Shown: positions 26,364 to 38,686 of the stretch, piece after piece | How the letters are laid out: the number at the start of each line of letters is the position of its first letter | Position numbering within the stretch: the first letter of the stretch is position 1 | DNA from: Paracoccus sp. DMF-8 | GTDB lineage: Bacteria > Pseudomonadota > Alphaproteobacteria > Rhodobacterales > Rhodobacteraceae | Direction of reading: 5' to 3' | Assembly (NCBI RefSeq): GCF_029309835.1 | Contig: NZ_JARJHL010000003.1 | Span: 463,124-527,123, forward strand | Length of the DNA: 64,000 nt | The notes under the pieces: model-generated | What the model was told of the DNA's origin: nothing | What the model saw: only the letters and a program-made list of their open reading frames with translations | Database searches by the model: none | Translations under genes and position numbers: made by a program

Positions 26364-28012
26364 GCGGCGGCCTGCAATATGACGCGAAAGGTGGCGCCGC
26401 GACCCGGTTCGGGCGGATCGGCCAACAGATCGCCGCCGAAATCGCGGGCGATGCCCTGCGCGATGACAAGGCCCAGACCCAGCCCGTCGGCCTTGCTGGT
26501 GGAAAAGGGGATGAACAGGTTTTCCCATGCCTGCGGCGTCAGGCCGGGGCCGTTGTCCGTGACCGAAAGCTCGATCCGGTCACCTCTCCGCTGCACGCTG
26601 ATGCGGATTTCAGGGTCGGGATGGCCCGCCAGCACCTCTTGCGCGTTCTGGATCAGGTTGACCAGAACCTGTTCCAGCCGCACCGCTTCGGCCACGGCGC
26701 GCAGATCGGGGTCGAAGGGATCGCGGATCAGCCGCGCGCTCTCGGCCCGGCGGCGGCTGGCGGTCAGCGGCCACCGAGGCCCTCGATCACATCCATCAGG
26801 CGCACGGGTTCCAGCCTGCCGGTCGCCTTGCGGGAAAAGCTGCGCAATTCGGTGGTGATCTGGGAAATCCGCCCGGTCATCTGGACGATCCGCCCCAGAT
26901 TGCCGCGCAGGTCATCGGACGCCGCCGCAGGCAGCATCGCGGCGGCGTTTTCGGCCAGCAGACGGATCGTCGCCGGGGGCTGGTTCACCTCATGCGCGAC
27001 GCCGGCGGTGACCTGACCAAGCGTCGCCAGCTTGTTGGCCTGCACCAGATCGGCCTGCATCGCGGCCAATCGCTGTTCGGCGGCCTGACGTTCGCGCATC
27101 GCATCCGACAGATCGCGGGTGCGTTCGTCCACCGCGCGTTCCAGATCGCTGCGATAACGGGCTTCGCGGGCGGCCATTTCCTCGCGGCGGCGGCGTTGGC
27201 GGGCGATCCGGCCCAGCCACAGCGCGGCCATCACCAGCAGCGCGGCCAGCGCGATGCTGGCCAGGCCTGCGGCCAGCCGCGCCGCGTAGATCGGATAGCG
27301 CAGCACCAGCGTCCAGTTCGCGCCGGGAACGGGTTCCGTGATGGCAAGATGGCGGGCGGCCAGCGGCGGCAGCGGCCTGAACCGCGCGGCATCCATGTCG
27401 GACAGCACCACCTGACCATCCGGGCCGGTCACATAGGTCGTATCCGCCGAACGCGCCCAGGATGCGTCATCCGCGTCGAATTCGACCTTGACGCGACCAC
27501 CCCGATCGGCCCCGAGGCATCATCGACCCCGGCTGGACGAGATACAGCCCCGGCCGATGGCCGACGCCAGCGCATATTGCACGCGCCTTTCCGGTCTGCA
27601 ACGCATCGGCGTAATATTCGCGAAAGCTGTAATCGACGCCGACAAAGCTGACCAGCTCATCGTAATCCAGGAACCGCGACCGCCGCGCCTTGAGGTTCAG
27701 GATGCAGATCACCGCGCTTTCGGTTTCCTCGCGCAGCCGGTCCAGCTTGCGCGAGACATCGGCCAGCGCGGCGGGTGATCCCGTGGTCAGCGCCTTGCGC
27801 AGGGTGTCGTCGTCGGACAGGATCGCGGCCACCGCGCGCTGTTTCGCCAGCGTGCTTTCCAGCGCCTGAACCCGCAGCAGGGCAGAGCCGGCGGCCTGTT
27901 CGGCCAGCCTGCCGCGCACGATGCCTCCGACCGTCAGCCAGGTCGCGACCAGCAGGCAGGCGGCCGTCACCGCCGCAGAACACGCAGGCCGGAAATCGCG
28001 CCGCAACGCCAT
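26360..28012 (-). CDS. DctB-like sensor histidine kinase, frame broken at several places
   Basis: A membrane kinase with a periplasmic sensing domain, of the C4-dicarboxylate-sensing class. The N-terminal part (from MALRRDFRPACSAAVTAACLLVATWL; then ALESTLAKQRAVAAILSDD, FVGVDYSFREYYADALQTG) is a first membrane helix plus double PAS-like sensor. The frame is lost by several indels around 27480-27590. It resumes with DAARFRPLPPLAARHL, a second membrane helix and the dimerisation/phospho-histidine box GVAHEVNQPPATIRLLAENA. A further break near 26770 separates the ATPase domain (LVNLIQNAQEV, VTDNGPGL, GLGLGLVIAQGIARDFGG). Partner is the overlapping DctD-like gene. Confidence 0.8.
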
Positions 28013-28112
28013 GCCACCCCTGTCGAGATCGCCCCTGAGGCCAAGCCTATCATAGCGGCGGGGTGTGTTCTCATATCCCGCACATGGTGCCGGGATCATG
28101 TTTCGATACCCG

Positions 28113-28182
28113 CACAAAATCCACCGCAGAAATCACAAATAATCTGCAATATCAGCAGCCTGCAGGCATGTGCCATTTTGTG
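28113..28182. promoter_or_regulatory. Inverted repeat between dctB-like and dctA genes, candidate operator
   Basis: CACAAAAT (28113-28120) and its exact reverse complement ATTTTGTG (28175-28182) lie 62 bases apart centre to centre, about six helical turns, in the intergenic region shared by the kinase gene and dctA. The spacing would suit a looping or paired activator site. No sigma-54 promoter (TGGCAC-N5-TTGC) is visible between it and dctA. Two 8-bp arms could arise by chance. Confidence 0.4.
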
Positions 28183-28248
28183 TCTGATTTCGGGGCGATT
28201 GTTATTTTCCCGGCACAGCAACGTCATCAGCAGGTTTGAGGAGGCCAT

Positions 28249-29616
28249 ATGCAGATCGACATGTCCGGCACAACAGGATGCCCCACACCCCAAGCTCTTT
28301 ATCGCCACCTGTATTTTCAGGTGCTGGTCGCCATCGCGACGGGGGCGTTGATTGGGCATTTCTGGCCCCAGACCGGCAGGGCGCTGAAGCCTCTGGGCGA
28401 CGGTTTCATCAAGCTGGTCAAGATGATCATCTCTCCGGTCATTTTCCTGACGATCACCACCGGGCTTGCGGGCATGGGCTCGCTGAAGGGCGTGGCCTCG
28501 GTCGCGGGCAAGGCTTTCGCCTATTTCCTGTTCTTTTCCACATTCGCGCTGGTCGTCGGGCTGGTCGTCGCCAATGTCGTGCAGCCGGGCGCGGGGATGA
28601 ATATCGACCCCGCGACGCTGGATAGCAGCGCGGTCGCGGGCTATACGTCCAAGGCGCATGAAACCAGCCTGATCGCATTCGTGCTGGACATCATTCCGAC
28701 GACCTTCACCTCGGCCTTTGTCGATGGCAATATCCTGCAGGTCCTGTTCATCTCGATCATCTTCGGCGTGTCGCTGATCCTTGTCGGCGACAAGGCCAGG
28801 CCGGTCGTGACGATCCTGGAGGCGATCAGCGGCGTCGTGTTCCGTGCGGTCGATGTGCTGATGAAGGCCGCCCCGATCGGTGCCTTCGGGGCTTTTGCCT
28901 TTACCATCGGGAAATATGGCATCGCCTCGATCGTCAATCTGGCGGCGCTGGTGGGGACGTTCTATCTGACCTCGGCTCTGTTCATCTTTGTCGTGCTGGG
29001 GACGGTCGCGCGGCTGAACGGGTTTTCCATCCTGCGGCTGATGGCCTATCTGAAAGCCGAGCTGCTGCTGGTTCTGGGCACCTCGTCGTCGGAATCGGCG
29101 CTGCCTTCGCTGATGGAAAAGATGGAAAAGGCCGGTTGCGCCCGTCCCGTGGTCGGGCTGGTCGTGCCGACGGGCTACAGCTTCAATCTGGATGGCACCA
29201 ATATCTACATGACGCTGGCCGCGCTGTTCATCGCGCAGGCGACGAATATCGACCTGTCGCTGCAACAGCAGGTGTTGCTGCTTCTGGTCGCGATGCTGTC
29301 GTCCAAGGGCGCGGCAGGCGTCACCGGCGCGGGCTTCATCACGCTGGCTGCGACGCTGTCGGTGGTGCCGACGGTGCCGGTGGCGGGGATCGCGATCATT
29401 CTGGGCGTCGACCGCTTCATGTCGGAATGCCGCTCGCTGACGAATTTCATCGGCAATGCGGTGGCCACGGTCGTCGTCAGCCGGTGGGAGGGCGCGCTGG
29501 ATCGCGACCGCCTGAACGCGGCACTGGGCGGCGAGCCGCTGCCCGACGCCCCGGTGTTCGAAAAGCTGCGCGGCGCCCCTGCGGGTCTGCAACTGGGCGA
29601 AGCCAGCGCGGACTGA
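28249..29616 (+). CDS. dctA: C4-dicarboxylate/proton symporter DctA
   Basis: A 455-residue member of the glutamate/dicarboxylate symporter family (DAACS), importing succinate, fumarate and malate across the inner membrane. Family blocks include [45 protein letters not shown], the serine-rich [19 protein letters not shown] re-entrant loop, and [19 protein letters not shown]. The length is normal. A GAGGAGG-like ribosome site precedes the ATG. It is divergent from the DctB/DctD-like system, which very likely controls it, and is followed by an intrinsic terminator before the convergent mclA gene. Confidence 0.96.
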   Translation: MQIDMSGTTGCPTPQALYRHLYFQVLVAIATGALIGHFWPQTGRALKPLGDGFIKLVKMIISPVIFLTITTGLAGMGSLKGVASVAGKAFAYFLFFSTFALVVGLVVANVVQPGAGMNIDPATLDSSAVAGYTSKAHETSLIAFVLDIIPTTFTSAFVDGNILQVLFISIIFGVSLILVGDKARPVVTILEAISGVVFRAVDVLMKAAPIGAFGAFAFTIGKYGIASIVNLAALVGTFYLTSALFIFVVLGTVARLNGFSILRLMAYLKAELLLVLGTSSSESALPSLMEKMEKAGCARPVVGLVVPTGYSFNLDGTNIYMTLAALFIAQATNIDLSLQQQVLLLLVAMLSSKGAAGVTGAGFITLAATLSVVPTVPVAGIAIILGVDRFMSECRSLTNFIGNAVATVVVSRWEGALDRDRLNAALGGEPLPDAPVFEKLRGAPAGLQLGEASAD

Positions 29617-29640
29617 CCACGCCGACAAGGCATGACGATG

Positions 29641-29668
29641 CGCCCCGCGTAAAAGACGCGGGGCGTTT
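29641..29668 (+). terminator. Rho-independent terminator after dctA
   Basis: Stem CGCCCCGCG (29641-29649) with CGCGGGGCG (29657-29665), 7-base loop TAAAAGA, then TTT. It sits 24 bases after the dctA stop, in the gap shared with the convergent mclA. Confidence 0.88.
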
Positions 29669-29712
29669 GCGTGATCGGCGCCCCTGAGGGGCGCGCGTTT
29701 CAGATCAATGGC

Positions 29713-30687
29713 TTATGCCGCGATCTGACGGGCCTTTTCGACCAGAACCTCGGCCTGACGGATCGAGGCGTAGTCGATCAGGCGGCCATCCAGCGACACC
29801 GCGCCCTTGCCTGCGGCCTCGGCCTCGGCCATGGCGGCCAGGATCTTTTTCGCGCGTTCGACTTCGGCTTCCGACGGGCTCATCACCTCGTTCGCCAGTG
29901 CGATCTGGCTGGGGTGGATCGCCCATTTGCCTTCGCAGCCCAGAACCGCGGCGCGGTAGGCGGCGGCCTTGAACCCGTCGGGGTCCGAGAAATTGCCGAA
30001 GGGGCCATCAATCGGGCGCAGGCCGTTGGCGCGGGCCGCGACGACCATCGTCGCCAGCGCGTTGTGCCACATGTCGCCCCAATGGATCTGGCGGCTGCCA
30101 TCGGCCAGCGGGTCGGTCAGGACCGAGTAGTTTTCGTTCACGCCGCCGATGACGGTCGTGCGCGCGCGGGTCGAGGCGGCATAGTCGGCGACGCCGAAAT
30201 GCAGGCTTTCGTTGCGTTTCGACGCGCCCGCGATGGCTGCGACGTTCTGCATGCCAAGCGCGGTTTCGATGATATGTTCGAAACCGATGCGCTTTTTATA
30301 GCCCTTGGCGTCTTCGATCTGGGTCACCATCATGTCGACCGCATAGACATCGGCGGCGGTGCCGACCTTGGGGATCATGATCAGGTCCAGACGTTCGCCC
30401 GCCTGTTCGACGACGTCGACGACATCGCGATACATGTAATGCGTATCCAGCCCGTTGATCTGCACGGACATGGTTTTCTTGCCCCAGTCGATCTCGTTCA
30501 GGGCCTGGATGATGTTCTTGCGGGCCTGCGCCTTTTCGTCCGGTGCAACCGCGTCCTCAAGGTCGAGGAAGATCACGTCAGCGGCAGATTCCGCTGCCTC
30601 TTGAAACATTTGCGGCTGGCTGCCGGGAACGGCCAATTCGCTGCGGTTCAGCCGTGCGGTGGCCTGCTCAATGGGATGGAAGCTCAT
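29713..30687 (-). CDS. mclA: Malyl-CoA lyase (MclA, serine cycle)
   Basis: A 324-residue HpcH/HpaI-family lyase that splits L-malyl-CoA into acetyl-CoA and glyoxylate. Key parts are MFQEAAESAADVIFLDLEDAVAPDEK (Mg-binding acidic cluster), SVQINGLDTHYMYRDVVDVVE with the CoA-binding arginine/asparagine, GFEHIIETALGM with the metal-binding glutamate, and GPFGNFSDPDGFKAAA plus GKWAIHPSQIALANE. Word by word it recalls the Methylobacterium serine-cycle MclA (including FGVADYAASTRARTTVIGG) more than the Rhodobacter Mcl1 of the ethylmalonyl-CoA pathway. The start MSFHPIEQ at 30687 fits that family. It is alone on the minus strand, beside but not inside the mtkAB operon. Confidence 0.92.
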   Translation of the reverse strand: MSFHPIEQATARLNRSELAVPGSQPQMFQEAAESAADVIFLDLEDAVAPDEKAQARKNIIQALNEIDWGKKTMSVQINGLDTHYMYRDVVDVVEQAGERLDLIMIPKVGTAADVYAVDMMVTQIEDAKGYKKRIGFEHIIETALGMQNVAAIAGASKRNESLHFGVADYAASTRARTTVIGGVNENYSVLTDPLADGSRQIHWGDMWHNALATMVVAARANGLRPIDGPFGNFSDPDGFKAAAYRAAVLGCEGKWAIHPSQIALANEVMSPSEAEVERAKKILAAMAEAEAAGKGAVSLDGRLIDYASIRQAEVLVEKARQIAA

Positions 30688-30818
30688 GTTCGGATCGCTC
30701 CTGCCGGGTTGTTGGGGATGGGGCAAGATAGGGTCGCAATTTTATTTCCTGTCAATAAAGAATTTTGAATGAATCTTATTCCTCATGCCAAAGTCTTGCT
30801 GCACAGCGGCATTTTTCC

Positions 30819-31451
30819 TTACCGATCACCCTGTTTCTGCGAATAGTAGAACGCGATCGCCTGCGCCCGGTTCTTGACCGATAACTTGTCGTAAAGATTG
30901 GACAAATGGAATTTGACGGTATTCGTCGTGATGCCCAGTTCGCTGGACAGTTCGCGATTCGTCAGCCCGGTTGCCAGTGCTTCCAGCATGCGGGTTTCAC
31001 GCGGCGACAGCGATTTCAGCGGGTCGTTTTGCAGTTTGCGCACATCGACAAAGGGAAAAATCATCCGCCCCGAGGCGACCGCCGCGCAGGTTTCCAGCAG
31101 CGTTTCGACCGCCCCGCTGCGCGACACGAACCCCGCCGCACCCGCCGCCATCGCCGACAGATGCGCATCGCTGCCCTGATCGGCATAGACGACCATGCGG
31201 GGGGCGCGTTCCTGGGCGCGCAGCACCTCCAGCAGCTTGGCGCCGCCCAATGCGGGCAGGTTCCAGTCGATCACGCCGACCTGCGCGGGCACGCGCATCG
31301 CCGTGCCCAGAAAGCCTTCGGCCGTCGATGCCGTGGCGATCAGCGAGAATCGCGGATGGCGTTCGAACATCTCGGCCATGGCGCTGAGGACCAGCGGATT
31401 ACTGTCCGCCAGCATGATCGTAATCTGCCCGTTTTTTCCTGATTCGCCCAT
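30819..31451 (-). CDS. NarL/FixJ-family response regulator beside the serine-cycle operon
   Basis: A 210-residue regulator. The receiver domain (QITIMLADSNPLVLSAMAEMF) keeps the phospho-acceptor aspartate in VGVIDWNLPALGG but has A-D instead of a D-D acidic pair and an unusual switch region (MVVYADQG; FVSRSG instead of a lysine-proline). The C-terminal LuxR helix-turn-helix is LSPRETRMLEALATGLTNRELSSELGITTNTVKFHLSNLYDKL. The ATG at 31451 has GAGGATAAA before it. It is divergent from the aminotransferase-mtkAB operon with about 180 bases between, so it probably controls that operon and perhaps mclA. No kinase is adjacent. Methylobacterium uses the LysR-type QscR for this job. Confidence 0.85.
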   Translation of the reverse strand: MGESGKNGQITIMLADSNPLVLSAMAEMFERHPRFSLIATASTAEGFLGTAMRVPAQVGVIDWNLPALGGAKLLEVLRAQERAPRMVVYADQGSDAHLSAMAAGAAGFVSRSGAVETLLETCAAVASGRMIFPFVDVRKLQNDPLKSLSPRETRMLEALATGLTNRELSSELGITTNTVKFHLSNLYDKLSVKNRAQAIAFYYSQKQGDR

Positions 31452-31630
31452 TTTATCCTCATTTTCCCACCCATTCGGGTAGGTAGCCATCCGACAAAAA
31501 TCGTAATCCGTCAGAAAGTATAGGTCATTTCCTACCCAAAAGAATACCAAAAAGCAGGATGAAGCGCCATTGTCGAATTGCGAATCTGCGGCTTCCCTAG
31601 GATAAATTTTGTTGAGCAAAGGGAAAATCG

Positions 31631-32878
31631 ATGAGCAACGTCGAAATCTTCGGGCAACTGGAAATCCCCAACACGCTGGCCGCGGGTCCGGGGCCGGGCA
31701 ATACCGATCCCCGCGTGTTGCAGCGATTCGCCGCGGCAGGCATGGCCGACCACATGCAGGCCGATGTGCTGCGCGGCATGATCGAAGCCAAGCAGATGCT
31801 GCGCGCCATCATGGGCACCTCGAACATCTACACCTACGGCGTCGCCGGCACGGGTTGGAGCGGTCTGGACGTCATGTTCAGCGCGGTTCAGCCGGGCGAC
31901 AAGGTCGTGGTTTTTGTCAACGGCACCTTTTCGGGCATCGACGGGCTGACCGTGCGCATGAAGGCCGCCACCGCCGAGGAACTGGCCGCCAATCCGATGG
32001 ATCCGCAACCGGCATCCGTCACCATCGTCAACGTCCCGCATGGTCAGTCCGTCACCGGCGAGATCGTCGAAAAGGCGCTGGCCGAACATAAACCGAAATG
32101 GGCCGCGATGGCGCATTGGGAAACCGGTTCGGGCCGCATCAACGATCTGCGCGGTTTTTCGGATGCCTGCGAAAAACATGGCGCGATGGGTCTGGTCGAT
32201 GCCGTCTCGTCGCTTGGGGTCGAGAATTTCGCCATCGACGATTTCCCCGGCGTGCATGGCTGGGCCTCCTGTCCGCAAAAGGGCATCTGCTGTCTGCCGC
32301 TGACCTATGCGCCGGTGTCCTTTACCGACCGCTACATCGAAACCCTGCGCCAGACCGGCACCCGGACCTTTGTCCACCACCCGATCCTGGAAGCGCGCCA
32401 CTGGGGTATCGTTGACGGCAAGGATGTCGAAAAAGGCACCTATCACCGCACCCACAGCGCCTATGCGGTTTCGGCCTTCCACGAGGCGCTGCGCATCACG
32501 CTGCAACAGACCGTCGCCGAACGCGCCAAGCAATATGCCTATCACGAAGCCGCGCTGCGTGATGCCGTGACGGCGATGGGCTGCAAGGTGACGTCGAACA
32601 TGACTTCGCTGGTCGTGCTGAACCTGCCCGAGGGGCTGGCCGGTCGCGAACAGGAACTGGTCCAGACCTGCCGTTCCAAAGGTTTCGGCATCTGGCCGAC
32701 GCTGTCCGAGCCGGTTCAGGTCCGCATCGGCATCCTGAACCTGCTGAACCGCGCGGCGGTGACGGAAATCGTCGAACGCTTTGCCGCCGAACTGTCGGCG
32801 ATGGGCGCGAATATCGACATCGAAACGGTCCGCGCAGGGCTGGAACGGCATTATCAGACGGCGGTCGCGGCAGAGTAG
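31631..32878 (+). CDS. Class-V aminotransferase, probable serine--glyoxylate aminotransferase
   Basis: A 415-residue fold-type I PLP enzyme of the alanine/serine-glyoxylate aminotransferase family. Seen are AAGPGPGNTDPRVLQRF, YTYGVAGTGWSGLDVMF, HWETGSGRINDLRGFSDA, LVDAVSSLGVENFAIDDF (PLP-binding aspartate) and the PLP lysine in SCPQKGICCLPLTYAPVSF. It diverges clearly from the classical Methylobacterium SgaA and from Paracoccus BhcA, both of which have SQKGxMLP at the lysine and different termini. As first gene of a serine-cycle operon its likely reaction is serine plus glyoxylate to hydroxypyruvate plus glycine, which the pathway needs and no other gene here supplies. The assignment rests on context. 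Confidence 0.8.
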   Translation: MSNVEIFGQLEIPNTLAAGPGPGNTDPRVLQRFAAAGMADHMQADVLRGMIEAKQMLRAIMGTSNIYTYGVAGTGWSGLDVMFSAVQPGDKVVVFVNGTFSGIDGLTVRMKAATAEELAANPMDPQPASVTIVNVPHGQSVTGEIVEKALAEHKPKWAAMAHWETGSGRINDLRGFSDACEKHGAMGLVDAVSSLGVENFAIDDFPGVHGWASCPQKGICCLPLTYAPVSFTDRYIETLRQTGTRTFVHHPILEARHWGIVDGKDVEKGTYHRTHSAYAVSAFHEALRITLQQTVAERAKQYAYHEAALRDAVTAMGCKVTSNMTSLVVLNLPEGLAGREQELVQTCRSKGFGIWPTLSEPVQVRIGILNLLNRAAVTEIVERFAAELSAMGANIDIETVRAGLERHYQTAVAAE

Positions 32879-32903
32879 CCGCACCTTTGGGAGGAGGTAG
32901 GAT

Positions 32904-34100
32904 ATGGATATCCACGAGTATCAGGCCAAGGAAATTCTCAGCAATTTCGGTGTAGGCATCGCACAGGGGGCGCTGGCCTACAGCCCCGAACAGGCCGCGT
33001 ATCGCGCCCGCGAACTGGGCGGCGAGCGTTGGGTCGTCAAGGCGCAGGTCCATGCGGGCGGTCGCGGCAAGGCGGGCGGCGTCAAGATCTGCAACAGCGA
33101 TAGCGAAATCCGGGCCGTGACCGAGGAAATGTTTGGTCAGAAGCTGGTCACGCATCAGACCGGTCCCGAAGGCAAGGGCATCTATCGCGTCTATGTCGAG
33201 GCCGCCGTGCCGATCGCGCGCGAAATCTATCTGGGCTTCGTTCTGGATCGCGGCTCGCAGCGGGTGATGATCGTCGCCAGCGGCGAGGGCGGGATGGAGA
33301 TCGAGGAAATCTCGGCCGAACGCCCCGACAGCATCGTGCGCGCCACCGTCGAGCCGGCGGTCGGTCTGCAGGAATTCCAGTGCCGCGAGATCGCATTCGC
33401 ACTGGGGATCGAACCCAAGCTGATCCAGCAGATGGTCCGCACGCTGAAAGGCTGCTATCGCGCCTTCCGCGAACTGGACGCGACGATGGTTGAAATCAAT
33501 CCGCTGGTCATCACCTCGGACGAACGTATCCTGGCGCTGGACGCCAAGATGACATTCGACAACAACGCCCTGTTCCGTCATCCGCAGGTGGCCGAACTGC
33601 GCGACAAATCGCAGGAAGACCCGCGTGAATCCCGCGCGGCGGATGGCGGTCTGTCTTATGTCGGTCTGGACGGCAATATCGGCTGCATCGTGAACGGTGC
33701 CGGTCTGGCCATGGCCACGATGGACACGATCAAGCTGGCCGGGGGGGAACCCGCGAACTTTCTGGACATCGGCGGCGGTGCGACGCCGGAACGTGTGGCG
33801 AAAGCCTTTCGTCTGGTGATGTCGGACAAGAATGTCCAGGCCGTGCTGGTCAATATCTTTGCGGGCATCAACCGCTGTGACTGGGTTGCCGAAGGCGTGG
33901 TCAAGGTGCTGCGCGAAAACCCGGTCGATGTGCCGGTGGTCGTGCGCCTTGCCGGGACCAATGTCGAGGAAGGGCAAAAGATCATCGCCCAAAGCGGCCT
34001 GCCCCTGATCCGCGCCACCACCCTGAACGAAGCCGCCGAGCGCGTCGTCGCCGCATGGCGCGCCGATACCAACAGCAACACCAACCTGAAGGCCGTGTGA
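32904..34100 (+). CDS. mtkA: Malate--CoA ligase subunit beta (malate thiokinase large subunit)
   Basis: A 398-residue ATP-grasp subunit of the succinyl-CoA synthetase superfamily. [12 protein letters not shown] starts the ATP-grasp domain; [18 protein letters not shown] binds [11 protein letters not shown] and [15 protein letters not shown] give the metal site; [21 protein letters not shown] and [13 protein letters not shown] form the C-terminal flavodoxin-like domain with [11 protein letters not shown]. Its neighbours (mtkB, hprA, ppc, glyA) and the presence of mclA identify it as malate thiokinase, not SucC. It activates malate to malyl-CoA. It overlaps mtkB (TGATG). Confidence 0.93.
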   Translation: MDIHEYQAKEILSNFGVGIAQGALAYSPEQAAYRARELGGERWVVKAQVHAGGRGKAGGVKICNSDSEIRAVTEEMFGQKLVTHQTGPEGKGIYRVYVEAAVPIAREIYLGFVLDRGSQRVMIVASGEGGMEIEEISAERPDSIVRATVEPAVGLQEFQCREIAFALGIEPKLIQQMVRTLKGCYRAFRELDATMVEINPLVITSDERILALDAKMTFDNNALFRHPQVAELRDKSQEDPRESRAADGGLSYVGLDGNIGCIVNGAGLAMATMDTIKLAGGEPANFLDIGGGATPERVAKAFRLVMSDKNVQAVLVNIFAGINRCDWVAEGVVKVLRENPVDVPVVVRLAGTNVEEGQKIIAQSGLPLIRATTLNEAAERVVAAWRADTNSNTNLKAV

Positions 34101-34981
34101 TGAGCATTTTTCTGGATAGCGACACCCCCGTCATCGTTCAGGGCATCACTGGCAAGATGGCCCGTTTCCACACCAAGGAAATGATCGAATACGGCACCAA
34201 TGTCGTCGGCGGCGTCGTCCCCGGCAAAGGTGGCGAAACCTGCGAAGGCGTGCCGGTCTTCAACACCGTCAAGGAAGCGGTCGAGGCGACCGGGGCGCAG
34301 GCCTCGCTGGTCTTTGTGCCGCCCCCCTCGGCTGCGGATTCGATCATGGAAGCCGCCGATGCGGGCATCCGCTACTGCGTCTGCATCACCGACGGCATCC
34401 CCGCGCAGGACATGATCCGCGTCAAGCGTTACATGTATCGCTACCCCAAGGAACGCCGCATGGTCCTGACCGGGCCGAACTGCGCGGGCACGATCAGCCC
34501 GGGCAAGGCGATGCTGGGCATCATGCCGGGCCATATCTACCTGCAGGGCAACGTCGGCATCATCGGCCGTTCGGGCACCCTGGGATATGAGGCGGCGGCG
34601 CAGCTGAAGGAACGCGGCCTTGGCGTCTCGACCTCGGTGGGGATCGGCGGCGACCCGATCAACGGCTCGTCCTTCCGCGATGTGCTGGAGGAGTTCGAGA
34701 ACGACCCCGACACCCATATCATCTGCATGATCGGTGAAATCGGCGGCCCGCAAGAGGCCGAGGCAGCGGATTACATCCGCGACCACGTCACCAAGCCGGT
34801 CGTCGCCTATATCGCGGGTCTGACCGCACCCAAGGGCCGGACCATGGGCCATGCCGGTGCGATCATCTCGGCCTTTGGTGAAAGCGCGTCGGAAAAGGTG
34901 GAAATCCTGACGGCGGCGGGCGTCACCATCGCCGAAAACCCGGCGGTGATCGGCGAAACCATCGCCCGCGTCATGCGCTGA
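34100..34981 (+). CDS. mtkB: Malate--CoA ligase subunit alpha (malate thiokinase small subunit)
   Basis: A 293-residue CoA-binding subunit. The N-terminal Rossmann domain has [27 protein letters not shown] and [20 protein letters not shown]. The second domain has [38 protein letters not shown] and the phospho-histidine loop [13 protein letters not shown]. The start at 34100 shares one base with the mtkA stop, implying translational coupling in a fixed ratio. Together with MtkA it makes malyl-CoA from malate, ATP and CoA for MclA to split. Confidence 0.93.
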   Translation: MSIFLDSDTPVIVQGITGKMARFHTKEMIEYGTNVVGGVVPGKGGETCEGVPVFNTVKEAVEATGAQASLVFVPPPSAADSIMEAADAGIRYCVCITDGIPAQDMIRVKRYMYRYPKERRMVLTGPNCAGTISPGKAMLGIMPGHIYLQGNVGIIGRSGTLGYEAAAQLKERGLGVSTSVGIGGDPINGSSFRDVLEEFENDPDTHIICMIGEIGGPQEAEAADYIRDHVTKPVVAYIAGLTAPKGRTMGHAGAIISAFGESASEKVEILTAAGVTIAENPAVIGETIARVMR

Positions 34982-35023
34982 TCCGGGCTGATCGGACAGC
35001 AAGAAGTAGAAGGAGGAGAGAAA

Positions 35024-35994
35024 ATGGCAAAACCCCGCGTTCTTGTCACCCGCCGCTGGCCCGCTGCGGTCGAGGCACGTCTGTCCGATCTGTTCGAGGT
35101 TCAGTTGAACCGCGACGACACACCCATGCGGCCCGAGGATTTTCGGGCCGCGATGGGCCAATATGACGCGATCCTGCCGACCGTGACGGACAAGCTGGGC
35201 GCGCCCTCGCTGGATATCGAAAAGCCGCAGACCCGCATCTTTGCCAATTACGGCGTGGGCTTCAGCCATATCGACGTCGAAAAGGCGTCGGGGCAGGGGA
35301 TCGTCATCACCAATACCCCCGATGTGCTCAGCGAATGCACCGCCGATCTGGCGATGACGCTGATGCTGATGGCCGCCCGCCGCGCGGGCGAAGGCGAACG
35401 CGAATTGCGCGCCGGCAAATGGACCGGCTGGCGCCCGACCCATCTGGTCGGGACCAAGGTGTCGGGCAAGACGCTTGGCATCATCGGCTATGGCCGGATC
35501 GGTCAGGAAATGGCGCGGCGCGCGCATCATGGGTTCGGGATGAAGATTCTGGCCTATAACCGCAGCCCCGTCGCCCCCGAGGTGCTGGCGCAATGCAATG
35601 CCACGCAGGTCGCATCCGTCGATGAACTGCTGCCGCAATGCGATTTCGTGTCGCTGCACTGCCCCGGCGGGGCGGCGAACCGCCACCTGATCGACTCGCG
35701 CCGCCTTGGCCTGATGCGGCCCGACGCCTATCTGATCAACACCGCCCGCGGCGAGGTCATCGACGAAAGCGCGCTGGCTCAGGCCCTGTGGTTCGAAACC
35801 ATCGGTGGCGCCGCGCTGGATGTCTTTGACGGTGAACCCGACATCAACCCGCAGCTTCGCGACAGCGACCGTCTGGTCATGCTGCCGCATCTGGGCAGCG
35901 CCACGCGCGAAGCCCGCGAGGCGATGGGGTTCCGGGTCATCGACAATCTTCAGGACTTCTTTGCCGGGCGCGAACCCCGTGATCGGGTGAACTG

Positions 35995-35995
<1 letters not shown>
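35024..35995 (+). CDS. hprA: Hydroxypyruvate reductase (D-glycerate dehydrogenase)
   Basis: A 323-residue D-2-hydroxyacid dehydrogenase. The NAD(P)-binding motif is TLGIIGYGRIGQEMARRA. The catalytic residues are the arginine in LINTARGEVIDE, the glutamate in VFDGEPDI and the histidine in VMLPHLGSAT. It reduces hydroxypyruvate to D-glycerate, the step after the serine aminotransferase. A GGAGGAG ribosome site precedes the ATG. The stop shares one base with the ppc start (TGATG). Glyoxylate reductase activity is possible for this family, but the operon favours hydroxypyruvate. Confidence 0.92.
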
Positions 35996-38664
<2,669 letters not shown>

Positions 38665-38686
38665 TCCTGAGGAGAGGGAGGAAGAC

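Noticed and set aside
28183..28248. Sigma-54 promoter for dctA
   Set aside because: No TGGCAC-N5-TTGC match in the region before the start codon.
31631..32878. BhcA of the beta-hydroxyaspartate cycle
   Set aside because: No bhcB, bhcC or bhcD genes are adjacent and the active-site region differs from BhcA.
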